Shown piece by piece: positions 9,595 to 18,437 of a stretch of 64,000 nucleotides of DNA (positions are counted from its first letter, which is position 1; the number at the start of each line of letters is the position of its first letter). The stretch comes from Clostridia bacterium (GTDB taxonomy: Bacteria; Bacillota; Clostridia; Lachnospirales; Lachnospiraceae): NCBI GenBank assembly GCA_910575245.1, contig CAJTEN010000012.1, positions 62,001 to 126,000 of the forward strand, read 5' to 3'. The notes below the pieces were generated by a model, which searched no databases, was not told the DNA's origin, and saw only the letters and a list, made by a program, of their open reading frames with translations. The position numbers were made by a program, and so were the translations under genes.

Positions 9595-9635
9595 ATGGGA
9601 CTCTCGGCTTACCAGGAGTCCCATGCATTCTATTA
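9595..9635 (+). terminator. Terminator-like hairpin after the importer operon
   Basis: Stem ATGGGACTC (9595-9603) / GAGTCCCAT (9616-9624), 12-nt loop, followed by GCATTCTATTAT. The U-run is poor, so some read-through into the glucosidase genes is likely. Confidence 0.5.
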
Positions 9636-9766
9636 TCATATTTTTAGGGGATTTCTCAGAGAATATAGTTCTATAACGGTATTCTGTCACTGGAATCCGT
9701 ACAAGTGGTTCCGGATATGGAATACCGGGATATACAAGAAAATAAATAAGAGGAGGGTATGTGGAT

Positions 9767-11431
9767 ATGGAACGGGCATGGTGGAAAGAAGCGGTAGTGT
9801 ACCAGATCTATCCGCGCAGTTTTATGGACAGCAACGGGGACGGCATTGGTGACCTTAACGGGATCACATCCCGGCTGGATTACTTAAAGGAGCTGGGAGT
9901 TGACGTCATCTGGCTTTCCCCGATCTATCAGTCGCCGAATGATGACAATGGTTACGATATCAGTGATTATCAGGCAATTATGAAGGAATTCGGGACGATG
10001 GAGGATTTTGACAGGATGATTGCAGGGATCCATGAGCGCGGCATGCGCCTGGTGATGGATCTGGTGGTGAACCATACATCCGATGAGCATCCCTGGTTCC
10101 TGGAGAGCCGTAAGAGTAAGGACAATCCTTATCGGGATTATTATATCTGGCGGGAAGGCAAGGACGGAAAGGTGCCCAACAACTGGGGCAGTTATTTCTC
10201 CGGCTCTGCATGGCAGCATGACGATGCGACAGATATGTACTATCTGCATCTCTTTTCGAAGAAACAGCCTGATCTTAACTGGGAGAATCCAAAGGTGCGG
10301 GAAGAAGTTTTCTCCATGATGAACTGGTGGTGCGGCGAGAAGGGGATTGACGGATTCCGTATGGATGTGATCAGTCTCATTTCCAAGCGGCCTGGCCTTC
10401 CGGACGGCCCTAAGGGGCCGGAAGCGCTTTACGGGTATGCAGATTGTGCCAACGGCCCGCGCGTGCATGAGTTCTTAAAGGAGATGAATCAGAAGGTGCT
10501 CTCTCATTATGATCTGATGACTGTAGGCGAGGCGGCCGGTGTCACGATCGAGGAGGCCAAGAAATACGCCGGATTTAACGAAAATGAGCTGAACATGGTC
10601 TTCCACTTCGAGCATGTGGGCCTGGATGGCGGAGAACATGGAAAATGGACAGACAAGAGAGTACCGCTTTCAGCATTTAAGAAGGTTATGAGTGACTGGC
10701 AGACAGAGCTTGACGGCAGGGCGTGGAACAGTTTGTATCTGAGCAATCACGACCAGCCCCGTTCTATTTCACGATTTGGAGACGATTCGCCGGAGTACAG
10801 AGTGGTATGTGCGAAGATGCTGGCAACCTGTCTGCACATGATGCAGGGGACGCCCTATGTGTACCAGGGAGAAGAACTGGGTATGACCAATATGCATTTT
10901 GCGGATATTTCGGAAGTGCGGGACATTGACAGCATCAACGCATACCATGAGATGTCCGAGGCAGGGCTGATTTCCAAAGAGGATATGATGCGTTTCATCT
11001 GTCTGAAAGGCAGGGATAATGCCCGTACGCCGATGCAGTGGGATGACAGCGAGAATGCAGGGTTTACTACAGGAACTCCGTGGATCGGCGTCAATCCTAA
11101 TTACAAGGATATTAATGCGAAGGCGGCGCTTGCAGATGAGGACTCCGTTTTCCATTATTATCAGAAATTAATCGCACTCAGAAAAGAACAGCCTGTTCTT
11201 GTCTATGGCCATTATGCGCTGCTGGAGCCTGACCATGAGTCATTGTATGTTTACACACGGACTCTGGAAGAGCAGAAGGTGCTGGTAATCTGTAACTTCA
11301 CGAAGGAAGAGGTGAGTTATGAGATTCCGGCAGAGTTTGGTGGGAAACAGGTTTTGATCAGCAATTATGGACGTGACGGTGCGGAGGGAACGATTACGCT
11401 GAAACCGTATGAGGCTCTTGTGTTGTTGTAG
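9767..11431 (+). CDS. malL: GH13 alpha-glucosidase, oligo-1,6-glucosidase type
   Basis: A 554-residue cytoplasmic glycoside hydrolase 13 enzyme (no signal peptide). It opens with WWKEAVVYQIYPRSF and the Ca-binding DSNGDGIGD, has VVNHTSDEHPWF, nucleophile region GFRMDVISLI, acid/base MTVGEAAGV and the third Asp in LSNHDQPR. In this subfamily a Val after the nucleophile Asp, as here, goes with alpha-1,6 (isomaltose-type) activity, whereas maltases carry Thr. ATG 9767 is chosen because AGGAGG (9751-9756) is then ideally spaced; GTG 9761 is the alternative. Lying between an importer and a GH31 gene, it likely cleaves imported isomalto-oligosaccharides to glucose. Confidence 0.92.
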   Translation: MERAWWKEAVVYQIYPRSFMDSNGDGIGDLNGITSRLDYLKELGVDVIWLSPIYQSPNDDNGYDISDYQAIMKEFGTMEDFDRMIAGIHERGMRLVMDLVVNHTSDEHPWFLESRKSKDNPYRDYYIWREGKDGKVPNNWGSYFSGSAWQHDDATDMYYLHLFSKKQPDLNWENPKVREEVFSMMNWWCGEKGIDGFRMDVISLISKRPGLPDGPKGPEALYGYADCANGPRVHEFLKEMNQKVLSHYDLMTVGEAAGVTIEEAKKYAGFNENELNMVFHFEHVGLDGGEHGKWTDKRVPLSAFKKVMSDWQTELDGRAWNSLYLSNHDQPRSISRFGDDSPEYRVVCAKMLATCLHMMQGTPYVYQGEELGMTNMHFADISEVRDIDSINAYHEMSEAGLISKEDMMRFICLKGRDNARTPMQWDDSENAGFTTGTPWIGVNPNYKDINAKAALADEDSVFHYYQKLIALRKEQPVLVYGHYALLEPDHESLYVYTRTLEEQKVLVICNFTKEEVSYEIPAEFGGKQVLISNYGRDGAEGTITLKPYEALVLL

Positions 11432-11531
11432 AAAATTGATGGAAGCAGCGGTGCAGGCATATACGCAGCATGTACAGATACACGTAACAGAGAAGCCGTG
11501 GCTGCACTGTTATTAAATATGGAGGATTATG

Positions 11532-13949
11532 ATGAAATCACATTTAAAAATTGAGACACATCCGGCGGCATGCGCCGGCAATATCATCCAGGGTGACCGG
11601 TATCGTATCACGGTGCTGACGACCCGTCTGATACGGTTAGAGTACAGTGAGGACGGCGTCTTTAATGATGCGGCTACCCAGACTGTGTTAAACAGAGACT
11701 TTCCGGAGACGGTTTATCAGCTCAAGGAGACAGAGGAAGAACTGGAACTCAGGACAGAACATCTGCAGTTGAATTATGATAAACAGACATTTACAAGTCA
11801 CGGTCTGTCCTGTAAATGTTTGGGGGTAAAAGCAGCTTATTTCTCCAGAACCTGGCATTACGGGGAGAAAGAAGAGAAGGGAGGGCCGGCGGTCAACCTG
11901 AAAGGTACGGCCCGCACACTGGATATGGTTAACGGGGCCTGTGAACTGGAAGACGGTATTCTGTCACGGGCAGGATATGCGGTACTTGACGATTCGTCAA
12001 CGCTTCTTCTTACAGAGGATGGTTTCGTAGAGCCCAGGAGAAAGGGTGTTAAAGATCTGTATTTCTTCGGATACGGACATGATTACCTTGGGGCGTTAAA
12101 AGATTTCTATTACCTGTGCGGGAAGACGCCCATGCTTCCCAGATTTGCACTTGGAAACTGGTGGAGCCGTTATTATCAATATACGGAAGAATCTTACAGG
12201 GAACTGATGGACCGCTTTGAGGAGGAGAAGATTCCTTTCACTGTGGCAGTTATCGATATGGACTGGCATCTGGTGGAGATCGATCCGAAATATGGCAGCG
12301 GCTGGACCGGTTATACGTGGAATAAGGATTTTTTCCCGGATCCGAAACGCTTCCTGCAGAATCTGCATGACCGGGGGATGAAGACAACGCTGAATGTTCA
12401 TCCGGCTGACGGTATCCGTGCCTATGAAGACTGCTATCCGGCAGTGGCTGAGGCTATGGGCGTGGATGTATCCAAAGAGGAACCGGTAAACTTCGATATT
12501 GCGGACCCGAAATTCCTTTCCGTCTATTTCGAGAAGGTGCATCATCCGATGGAAGAGGAGGGCGTGGATTTCTGGTGGCTGGATTGGCAGCAGGGAACCA
12601 ACACGAAGATAGAGGGACTGGATCCGCTGTGGATGCTGAACCATTTCCACTATCTCGACAGCGGCAGAGACGGTAAGCGTCCGATGACATTCTCCCGTTA
12701 TGCGGGACCGGGCTCCCACCGTTACCCGGTCGGCTTCTCCGGCGATACGCATATTACATGGGATTCACTGGATTTTCAGCCTTACTTTACCAATACGGCA
12801 TCCAATATCGGTTATGGATGGTGGAGCCATGACATCGGCGGCCATATGATGGGATACAGGGACGAAGAACTTGAGGTTCGCTGGTATCAGTACGGCGTAT
12901 TCTCTCCGATTAACCGTCTGCACAGCAGCAACAGCAGATTCAGCGGTAAGGAACCCTGGAAGTTCAGTATGGAGGCTGCGCACGTGATGGGTGAATTCCT
13001 GCGTCTGCGCCATCGCCTTGTTCCGTATCTGTACACAATGAACTATCGTGCATGGAAAGATGACCAGCCGATCTGTCAGCCGATGTACTATGTGGATCCG
13101 GATGATTTTGCAGCTTATAAGGTGCCGAATCAGTATATGTTTGGTTCAGAGCTTATGGTAGCGCCTGTCACAACGAAGCGGCTTCCGAGTGTCCGTCTCG
13201 CGAAGGTTACTACATGGATGCCGGAAGGCCTGTGGTTTGATTTCTTGAATGGCATGGTCTATGAAGGCGGCCGTACGATGGAACTGTATCGCCCGTTGGC
13301 ACAGATACCGGTTCTTGCACGTGCCGGCGCCATTGTGCCTATGACGGATCAGATCAGTGCAAAAGAAGTGGAGCAGAATCCGGAGCAACTGGAAGTTAGA
13401 GTATATGCCGGTGCGGACGGTGCATTCACTCTCTATGAAGATGACAATGTCTCATGCGGTTATGAGAAGGGGGAATGTGCGAAGACTCCGATGGAATTAT
13501 GCTGGACCGGCAAGAAGGTGTTCCGCCTGCATCCAGTAGAAGGAAATGTCGAACTGATTCCTGCAAGGAGAAGTTATCGTATCAGCATCTATGGAAGTAC
13601 GGCCCAGACGGCTGTTGTATTGAGGGATGGCAGTGAGACTGAGGCGAAGATCAGCCATTGTGCGAAGAGACATAAGCTTTGCATTGAAATTGCTGACGTG
13701 GCAGCAAATGAGACAGTTGAGATCCGTCTGCCGGAGGATGTGCAGGTAGCGTCTAATCCGGTAATGGAGCAGGTAGATGAACTGCTGAATATGGCCGAGA
13801 TCGGTTTTATGCAGAAAGAGACGTTGTTTGCGCTTATGGACCGGTGTCAAGGGCAGCTTAATATTCTGACCGGCGAACTGCAGGCAATGGAACTGGATGA
13901 TGCGCTGCGGGGTGCGTTGATGGAGATTGTGACGGCATACCAGAATTAA
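11532..13949 (+). CDS. GH31 alpha-glucosidase/alpha-xylosidase family protein
   Basis: An 805-residue GH31 enzyme without a signal peptide. The N-terminal beta domain runs to about residue 190, then the barrel with VAVIDMDWH, the likely nucleophile in FWWLDWQQG, and the likely acid/base Asp in GFSGDTHITW, followed by WWSHDIGGHMMG. A C-terminal beta region and a ~60-residue helical tail follow. GGAGG (11521-11525) suits the second of two adjacent ATGs (11532; the first is 11529). The family cleaves non-reducing alpha-glucosyl or alpha-xylosyl residues; substrate cannot be fixed from sequence. It probably works with the upstream GH13 enzyme. Confidence 0.93.
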   Translation: MKSHLKIETHPAACAGNIIQGDRYRITVLTTRLIRLEYSEDGVFNDAATQTVLNRDFPETVYQLKETEEELELRTEHLQLNYDKQTFTSHGLSCKCLGVKAAYFSRTWHYGEKEEKGGPAVNLKGTARTLDMVNGACELEDGILSRAGYAVLDDSSTLLLTEDGFVEPRRKGVKDLYFFGYGHDYLGALKDFYYLCGKTPMLPRFALGNWWSRYYQYTEESYRELMDRFEEEKIPFTVAVIDMDWHLVEIDPKYGSGWTGYTWNKDFFPDPKRFLQNLHDRGMKTTLNVHPADGIRAYEDCYPAVAEAMGVDVSKEEPVNFDIADPKFLSVYFEKVHHPMEEEGVDFWWLDWQQGTNTKIEGLDPLWMLNHFHYLDSGRDGKRPMTFSRYAGPGSHRYPVGFSGDTHITWDSLDFQPYFTNTASNIGYGWWSHDIGGHMMGYRDEELEVRWYQYGVFSPINRLHSSNSRFSGKEPWKFSMEAAHVMGEFLRLRHRLVPYLYTMNYRAWKDDQPICQPMYYVDPDDFAAYKVPNQYMFGSELMVAPVTTKRLPSVRLAKVTTWMPEGLWFDFLNGMVYEGGRTMELYRPLAQIPVLARAGAIVPMTDQISAKEVEQNPEQLEVRVYAGADGAFTLYEDDNVSCGYEKGECAKTPMELCWTGKKVFRLHPVEGNVELIPARRSYRISIYGSTAQTAVVLRDGSETEAKISHCAKRHKLCIEIADVAANETVEIRLPEDVQVASNPVMEQVDELLNMAEIGFMQKETLFALMDRCQGQLNILTGELQAMELDDALRGALMEIVTAYQN

Positions 13950-14018
13950 TGAAATCAAAGAAATAAGGAAATAAAACAATAACATGATTGCGGCAGGAAG
14001 ATAAAACTCGAACTGCTA

Positions 14019-14070
14019 TAAAACCGCTGTAGTATTCTGATCGTCGGAATGCTGCAGCGGTTTTACTATG
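14019..14070. terminator. Bidirectional intrinsic terminator between GH31 and AraC genes
   Basis: Stem TAAAACCGCTG (14019-14029) / CAGCGGTTTTA (14055-14065) with further inner pairing and A/U-rich flanks on both sides, placed between convergent genes. Confidence 0.8.
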
Positions 14071-14114
14071 TTCTTATTCTATGATGATCTGTGATCCGGA
14101 AATTTACGGTGTGC

Positions 14115-14960
14115 CTACTCTGCCTTCTGCTTCCGTATTTCAGAGGGAGTATGTCCGTACAGCTTCTTGAAACTTGCATTGAAGTTCTTCTGATTCGTAA
14201 ATCCGTTCATTTCCATAATCTCTGATACAGGTGTATCCGTATGTAACAGATCCTGATAGGCATGGTTTAACCTGATCCCGGTCAGATACTGCTGGAAAGT
14301 AATTCCCATGCTCTGACGGAACAGGCGGCAGAAGTATTCCCTGCTGATACTGAGCTGATCTGCCACATCGCTCAGGGATACCTGTTCGCCGTAATGCTGT
14401 TCCACCCAGGGAAGAATTTCATGGATCCGGCCGATCGACACCTGGCTTGTTTCCGGCTCCGGTTCTTCTATGCGGGTTCCGAAATGTCTCAGAAGATGAG
14501 CGAGTACCTGCAGGATGATACCCTCCGATTCCAGATCGGATATGGATGCTTCCCGCATATACAGTTTAGTCAGAGTGGACATCATCTGGCATATTTCATA
14601 GTAGAACGGAAACTGTTTATCATGGATTTGCTCCGGAATACATTGGATCCGGTACAGTTCAATATCAGGCAGATAGCTTTTCAGTTTATCCTTGGAGACA
14701 TGGACACAGATGTTCATGGCGGTGTCTCCGGCAATTTGTGTACTGTGTGCCTGACGGCATTCTATCACGGTGAGATTCTTCTTGGGAAGATTGTATCTTT
14801 CCCCTTCCAGAAGAAGATTCATGTTTCCGTTAAGTGGGTACAGAATCTCCAGTGTTTCATGCCAGTGCAGCGGACTGAAGCCGCCCGGAAGCGTTTGGTA
14901 CAGGATGCGGATGCCTAAAGGACTGCTTTTAACAGGCGCTTCATAATAGCTGTGATACAT
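14115..14960 (-). CDS. AraC-family transcriptional regulator with N-terminal cupin
   Basis: A 281-residue regulator. The N-terminal half looks like an AraC sensor cupin (FSPLHWHETLEILYPLNG), the C-terminal ~100 residues hold the double helix-turn-helix (VSLSDVADQLSISREYFCRLFRQSMG and GFTNQKNFNASFKKLYGHTPSEIRK, both within family norms). The frame is open from 15089, but ATG 14960 has GGAG at the right distance and starts MYHSYYEAP. Such proteins usually sense sugars and activate neighbouring uptake genes; it may control the glucoside locus or the divergent peptide genes at 15128. Which of the two is not resolvable here. Confidence 0.9.
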   Translation of the reverse strand: MYHSYYEAPVKSSPLGIRILYQTLPGGFSPLHWHETLEILYPLNGNMNLLLEGERYNLPKKNLTVIECRQAHSTQIAGDTAMNICVHVSKDKLKSYLPDIELYRIQCIPEQIHDKQFPFYYEICQMMSTLTKLYMREASISDLESEGIILQVLAHLLRHFGTRIEEPEPETSQVSIGRIHEILPWVEQHYGEQVSLSDVADQLSISREYFCRLFRQSMGITFQQYLTGIRLNHAYQDLLHTDTPVSEIMEMNGFTNQKNFNASFKKLYGHTPSEIRKQKAE

Positions 14961-15127
14961 AAATTTTCTCCAAATAAATGTCAATATTGCCTTACAATAA
15001 GTCAAAAAAATATCTAGTTCGAATGCCGGTAATGGGGTATGCTCTGTATTGTAAACGGAACCGAGATAATCATAACATCTCTGATCCACAAAATCAAATC
15101 CGGTAAGGAAGAAAGGTGTGTTGAATT

Positions 15128-15274
15128 ATGAAAAATTATTTGAGAACAATGGTAGAGAACTATTTTATGAACAACTTGGTTGTAATGCAGCATGTAGGGA
15201 ACGAAGATGCACCTACAGAAATGTTGAAAAGAAATTCCTACACATTGCTGAACGTATCTCCTAGATTCTTCTAG
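15128..15274 (+). CDS. 48-residue peptide 1, twin of the next gene; unknown family
   Basis: Forty-eight codons from ATG 15128 to TAG 15274. The ribosome site is GGAAGAAAGGTG upstream. The product begins MKNYLRTMVENYF, has no cysteine, no Gly-Gly cleavage motif and no obvious signal peptide, and ends LKRNSYTLLNVSPRFF. It matches the peptide encoded at 15377 at 34 of 48 positions, with the last nine residues identical, and both share upstream sequence around GGAAGAAAGGTG and GAATTATG. Selection on the protein is implied because synonymous changes occur within the conserved C-terminal block. Possible roles are a signal, bacteriocin-like or ribosomally made precursor peptide; none is proven and I do not recognise the family. 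Confidence 0.72.
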   Translation: MKNYLRTMVENYFMNNLVVMQHVGNEDAPTEMLKRNSYTLLNVSPRFF

Positions 15275-15376
15275 GACCAAGGTGCAGAAAAGAAACGATA
15301 AGCAAGATAGAGAATGAAAACAAGAAGGACAGCGGTTCAGGGATCCGGACTGTCAGGAAGAAAGGTGAGTAGAATT

Positions 15377-15523
15377 ATGAAAAATTATATGAAGACTATG
15401 ATGGAAACTTATTTTGTAAAGAATCTGGTTGTTTTCAGCCGCGTAAGCGACGAGGATGTGCCTGCAGAAATGCTTAAGAGAAACTCTTACGCTCTGCTGA
15501 ACGTATCTCCTAGATTCTTCTAA
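15377..15523 (+). CDS. 48-residue peptide 2, twin of the previous gene; unknown family
   Basis: Forty-eight codons from ATG 15377 to TAA 15523. It begins MKNYMKTMMETYFVKNLVV and ends EMLKRNSYALLNVSPRFF. Compared with peptide 1 the variable positions cluster in the middle (residues 20-30), while the N-terminal MKNY and C-terminal NVSPRFF are fixed, as expected if leader and C-terminal functional ends are both constrained. It lies 102 bp after peptide 1 and is followed by a strong terminator at 15548. The next genes encode an ATPase and two ABC-2 permeases, which could export it or provide immunity; that link is inference from position. Confidence 0.75.
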   Translation: MKNYMKTMMETYFVKNLVVFSRVSDEDVPAEMLKRNSYALLNVSPRFF

Positions 15524-15547
15524 AGCTGGAAAATGGAATAAAAGTAG

Positions 15548-15600
15548 AAAATGCGGAAACGGTACGGCGGTAGCTGTGCCGTTTCCGCATTTTATTAGTT
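15548..15600 (+). terminator. Strong intrinsic terminator after the twin peptide genes
   Basis: Perfect 15-bp stem AAAATGCGGAAACGG (15548-15562) / CCGTTTCCGCATTTT (15579-15593) followed by ATTAGTTTTCT. It separates peptide transcription from the ABC genes, so the peptides can be made in excess on a short mRNA. Confidence 0.88.
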
Positions 15601-15684
15601 TTCTATAGCAGTATTATATTCAAAGCTGCAAGCAATATTGTTCCGGAACTTTGAATAGATATAGATCACATTGTTGCCAGGTAT

Positions 15685-15692
15685 GGTATAAT
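15685..15692 (+). promoter_or_regulatory. Candidate extended -10 promoter for the ABC exporter operon
   Basis: TGG followed by TATAAT at 15687-15692, 65 bp before the ATPase start; no clear -35 at the proper distance, consistent with an extended -10 type. Sequence-only prediction. Confidence 0.45.
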
Positions 15693-15756
15693 AAGATAAT
15701 AATTTTCCATGGAATATTTGTATTAAGATTATCAAGCCAGACATGGAGGCACAGGC

Positions 15757-16737
15757 ATGATAGAGGCACAGAACCTTAGCAAAGCATACAAAATCAACAG
15801 AAAGAAGGCCGGGTTAAAAGGAGCTATCGGGAATCTGTTTCATGCAGAGTGGGCGGAGAAGGTGGCTGTGGACAGGCTGTCATTCCACATGAGGGAGGGG
15901 AAGGCTCTTGCCTGTATAGGGGAGAACGGTGCGGGTAAATCGACGCTGATCAAGATGATGATCGGAATCCTTACACCTACATCCGGAAAGATCAGGGTGT
16001 TTGGGCAGGATCCCCGCAGGGGAGGCCGGGAGTATTTAAGAAGGATCGGCGTGATATTCGGGCAGAAATCCAATCTGTGGACTGACATTCCTGTCATTGA
16101 AAGCTATCATGCCGTAAAGACATTGTATAAACTGGACGGAGAAATGTTCCGGAGAAATTATGACAGAGTGGTGGAATTGCTGGATCTGGAAGAGCTTCTG
16201 CCTGTTCCCGCGAGGAAGCTCTCTCTCGGGCAGAGAATGAGGGCGGATATCGGGATGGTTTTTCTGCACAGTCCGGAATTATTATTCCTGGATGAACCGA
16301 CTATCGGGTTGGATATTAATGTGAAGCACACCATCAGGACCTTTTTGCGGCAGATGAACCAGGAAACGGGAACAGGTATTTTCCTGACAAGCCATGATTT
16401 GGATGATATTGACGAAATCTGCGATGACGCCATTGTCATATCCGGTGGGAAGCTGATCTATGACGGTACATTGGATCGGATGAAACACAGATTCGTGCAG
16501 GATAAGATGATACAGGTGACAGGAAAACAGGAGAGGGATCTTCAAGATCTTCTCCCGTCGGCTAGAATCAGCAGAGAAGGACGGGTGACCAGGATCGTAT
16601 ATCCGATTCAGGAATATTCGTCAGCGGAGGTGCTGGCGGCGGTATCCGGATGCTTTGCCATTGAGGATATTACGATTCAGGAGCCGGATATTGATGAAGT
16701 GGTCTCACGGATTTTCGGAGGGGAGGGGAGGGCATGA
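15757..16737 (+). CDS. ABC-2 type transporter ATPase
   Basis: A 326-residue ATPase with Walker A GENGAGKST, Q-loop IGVIFGQKSNLW, signature LSLGQRMRADI and Walker B LLFLDEPTIGLD, then a ~90-residue C-terminal extension (from MIQVTGKQ) common in the COG4586 group. ATG 15757 follows ATGGAGGCACAGGC; the stop overlaps the next start by 4 bp. In this group the ATPase works with two DUF990-like permeases, exactly the two genes that follow. Substrates of the group are mostly unknown; export of, or immunity to, the upstream peptides is the natural local hypothesis. Confidence 0.92.
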   Translation: MIEAQNLSKAYKINRKKAGLKGAIGNLFHAEWAEKVAVDRLSFHMREGKALACIGENGAGKSTLIKMMIGILTPTSGKIRVFGQDPRRGGREYLRRIGVIFGQKSNLWTDIPVIESYHAVKTLYKLDGEMFRRNYDRVVELLDLEELLPVPARKLSLGQRMRADIGMVFLHSPELLFLDEPTIGLDINVKHTIRTFLRQMNQETGTGIFLTSHDLDDIDEICDDAIVISGGKLIYDGTLDRMKHRFVQDKMIQVTGKQERDLQDLLPSARISREGRVTRIVYPIQEYSSAEVLAAVSGCFAIEDITIQEPDIDEVVSRIFGGEGRA

Positions 16738-17531
16738 GGACTTTCTGGAAGCTGACCGAGATTTCCATGCAGAGTCATCTGTACTATAGGACCAGCTTTA
16801 TCATTAATATTATCAGTCCGGCCATACTGCTGGCAGGCCAGTATCTGCTGTGGTCAGCGCTCTATGCACAGCAGGCGGGCAGTGCGATTGGCGGGATGGA
16901 ACGGAGGGAGATGTTTTCATACATACTGATTGCTTTTGCAATGAATAATCTGTTAGGCTGGGCCGGTGAAAATACACTGTCCAGAGAGATCAAAAGCGGT
17001 ACCATTGTCGCAAGATGCATCCGGCCGGTATCCTTTCTGACACAGTATATGGCGCAGATGACGGGAGCGCTTCTGCTGCAGGGAATGCGGAATCTGGTGC
17101 TGGTGATTGTGGGATTCGCCTGCTTCCCGGAATATATGAAGATTCCGGAAGGCGGCGCCGTACTGACATTCCTGCCATGCTTTCTCCTGTCGGTCATACT
17201 GAGACTGATGATGATAGATGTTTTCAGCCTGCTATGCTTCTTTACGACAGGGTATCTGGGCATTTCCTGGACAAGGAGGGCGCTGTTTGAGTTCTTTTCC
17301 GGAGCGGTGATACCGGTTGTCTTGTTTCCGGAATGGCTGAAGAGGATTGCCGGCTGCACGCCTTTTCCTTATATGCTGCAGGCTCCGGCTGCCGTGCTTC
17401 TGGGGCAGGAGATGGGAATCGGGCTGCCGCATGTTTTCCTGCTGCAGATTTTCTGGATTCTGTTCTTTCTTGCCCTGCACGGTATGACCTATGGTTTGGT
17501 GCGCAGAAATATGACGGTAGCGGGAGGATGA
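16734..17531 (+). CDS. ABC-2 type permease, COG4587-like
   Basis: A 265-residue membrane protein with about six hydrophobic segments, including FIINIISPAILLAGQYLLWSA near the N terminus and IFWILFFLALHGMTYGLV at the C terminus. The start ATG 16734 overlaps the ATPase stop (ATGA), so translation is coupled. SREIKSGTIVARCIRPVSF matches the conserved cytoplasmic loop of the DUF990/ABC-2 pairs (residues ~83-101). It forms the channel with the next protein. Confidence 0.88.
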   Translation: MRTFWKLTEISMQSHLYYRTSFIINIISPAILLAGQYLLWSALYAQQAGSAIGGMERREMFSYILIAFAMNNLLGWAGENTLSREIKSGTIVARCIRPVSFLTQYMAQMTGALLLQGMRNLVLVIVGFACFPEYMKIPEGGAVLTFLPCFLLSVILRLMMIDVFSLLCFFTTGYLGISWTRRALFEFFSGAVIPVVLFPEWLKRIAGCTPFPYMLQAPAAVLLGQEMGIGLPHVFLLQIFWILFFLALHGMTYGLVRRNMTVAGG

Positions 17532-17534
17532 ACG

Positions 17535-18314
17535 ATGATTAGAATTTTTCTGTCGCTGAAGTCTCAGTATATCAAGACGGAAATGGAGTATACGGCCAAT
17601 TTCTGGATGATGCTTCTTTCCGGAGTACTTACCCGTGTGGTGAGTATGGCGGCTCCGTTCGTTATCTACAGTAATCTTCCCGATATCGCGGGATGGAAAA
17701 AAGATGAGGTCTATTTGATCCTGTCGTTCCTTTTCATTGCGGAAGGATTGTGCAGCGTCTTGTTTGAGGGGATATGGCATATACCGGAGATGGTTTTCAG
17801 CGGGAGGTTTGATTGTGTTCTTTCGCGGCCGGTTTCGCCTTTGTATCAGGTTCTTTCCTATGGAATCGGGCTGCAGGGAATCAGCGTATTTCTGGTAGGG
17901 GCGGTCAGTCTGCCAGTCTTCTTGAGAAGATTGGGAATATGGAATCTTCCGGGAACGGTTATGAGCCTGTTTCTGGCTCTGTGCGGAATGCTGTTGTGTA
18001 TGTCCTTCTACCTGCTTTGCAATAGTGCGGTGTTCTGGTTCGACTCGGGAGGAAGTACTTCGATTCCTTATACGCTGACGGAGATCGGACAGTATGCCAG
18101 ATACCCTTTGGAAATCTATCCGGGGATTGTGCGGTTTTTGCTGTTGGTTGTTGTGCCTTACGGTTTTATCTGTGTGGTGCCGGTGGAGATTCTGCGGGGC
18201 AGCCTGCCGTGGCCGTGGTGCCTTGGCGTTGCGGGCGCCAGCCTTGGGTTCTTTCTGCTGGCGAGGACCGTCTTTTACAGAGGGATCGGGCATTATGAGA
18301 GTGTGGGGATGTGA
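17535..18314 (+). CDS. ABC-2 type permease, COG3694-like
   Basis: A 259-residue membrane protein with six likely helices and the loop PEMVFSGRFDCVLSRPVSPLYQ, the counterpart of the cytoplasmic loop in the preceding permease. It begins 3 bp after that gene's stop. Together with the two upstream genes it completes a three-gene exporter. The next 120 bp to the TetR gene contain only a weak CTATGGG/CCCATAG inverted repeat. Confidence 0.88.
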   Translation: MIRIFLSLKSQYIKTEMEYTANFWMMLLSGVLTRVVSMAAPFVIYSNLPDIAGWKKDEVYLILSFLFIAEGLCSVLFEGIWHIPEMVFSGRFDCVLSRPVSPLYQVLSYGIGLQGISVFLVGAVSLPVFLRRLGIWNLPGTVMSLFLALCGMLLCMSFYLLCNSAVFWFDSGGSTSIPYTLTEIGQYARYPLEIYPGIVRFLLLVVVPYGFICVVPVEILRGSLPWPWCLGVAGASLGFFLLARTVFYRGIGHYESVGM

Positions 18315-18437
18315 AGGGAGCCGTAGAAAAATCGGGTATACTATGGGAGGATTTCCTGGCCTTTAAGGACTAACCAGCCCATAGCCTTTCTGTCCTGCTT
18401 TCTGGAAAATTTCGGCTTCTTTTCCTCAGAGCAGGGA

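Noticed and set aside
9884..10468. 194-codon minus-strand frame over the GH13 gene
   Set aside because: Shadow of a catalytic-motif-bearing gene on the plus strand; no ribosome site or recognisable domain.
15128..15523. Twin peptides as AgrD-type cyclic signal or double-glycine bacteriocin
   Set aside because: No cysteine, no GG motif, no AgrB or C39 peptidase nearby; left as unknown family instead.
17232..18293. 353-codon minus-strand frame over the ABC-2 permease genes
   Set aside because: Extreme Gln/His/Arg composition and no ribosome site; it mirrors hydrophobic codons of the membrane protein on the other strand.
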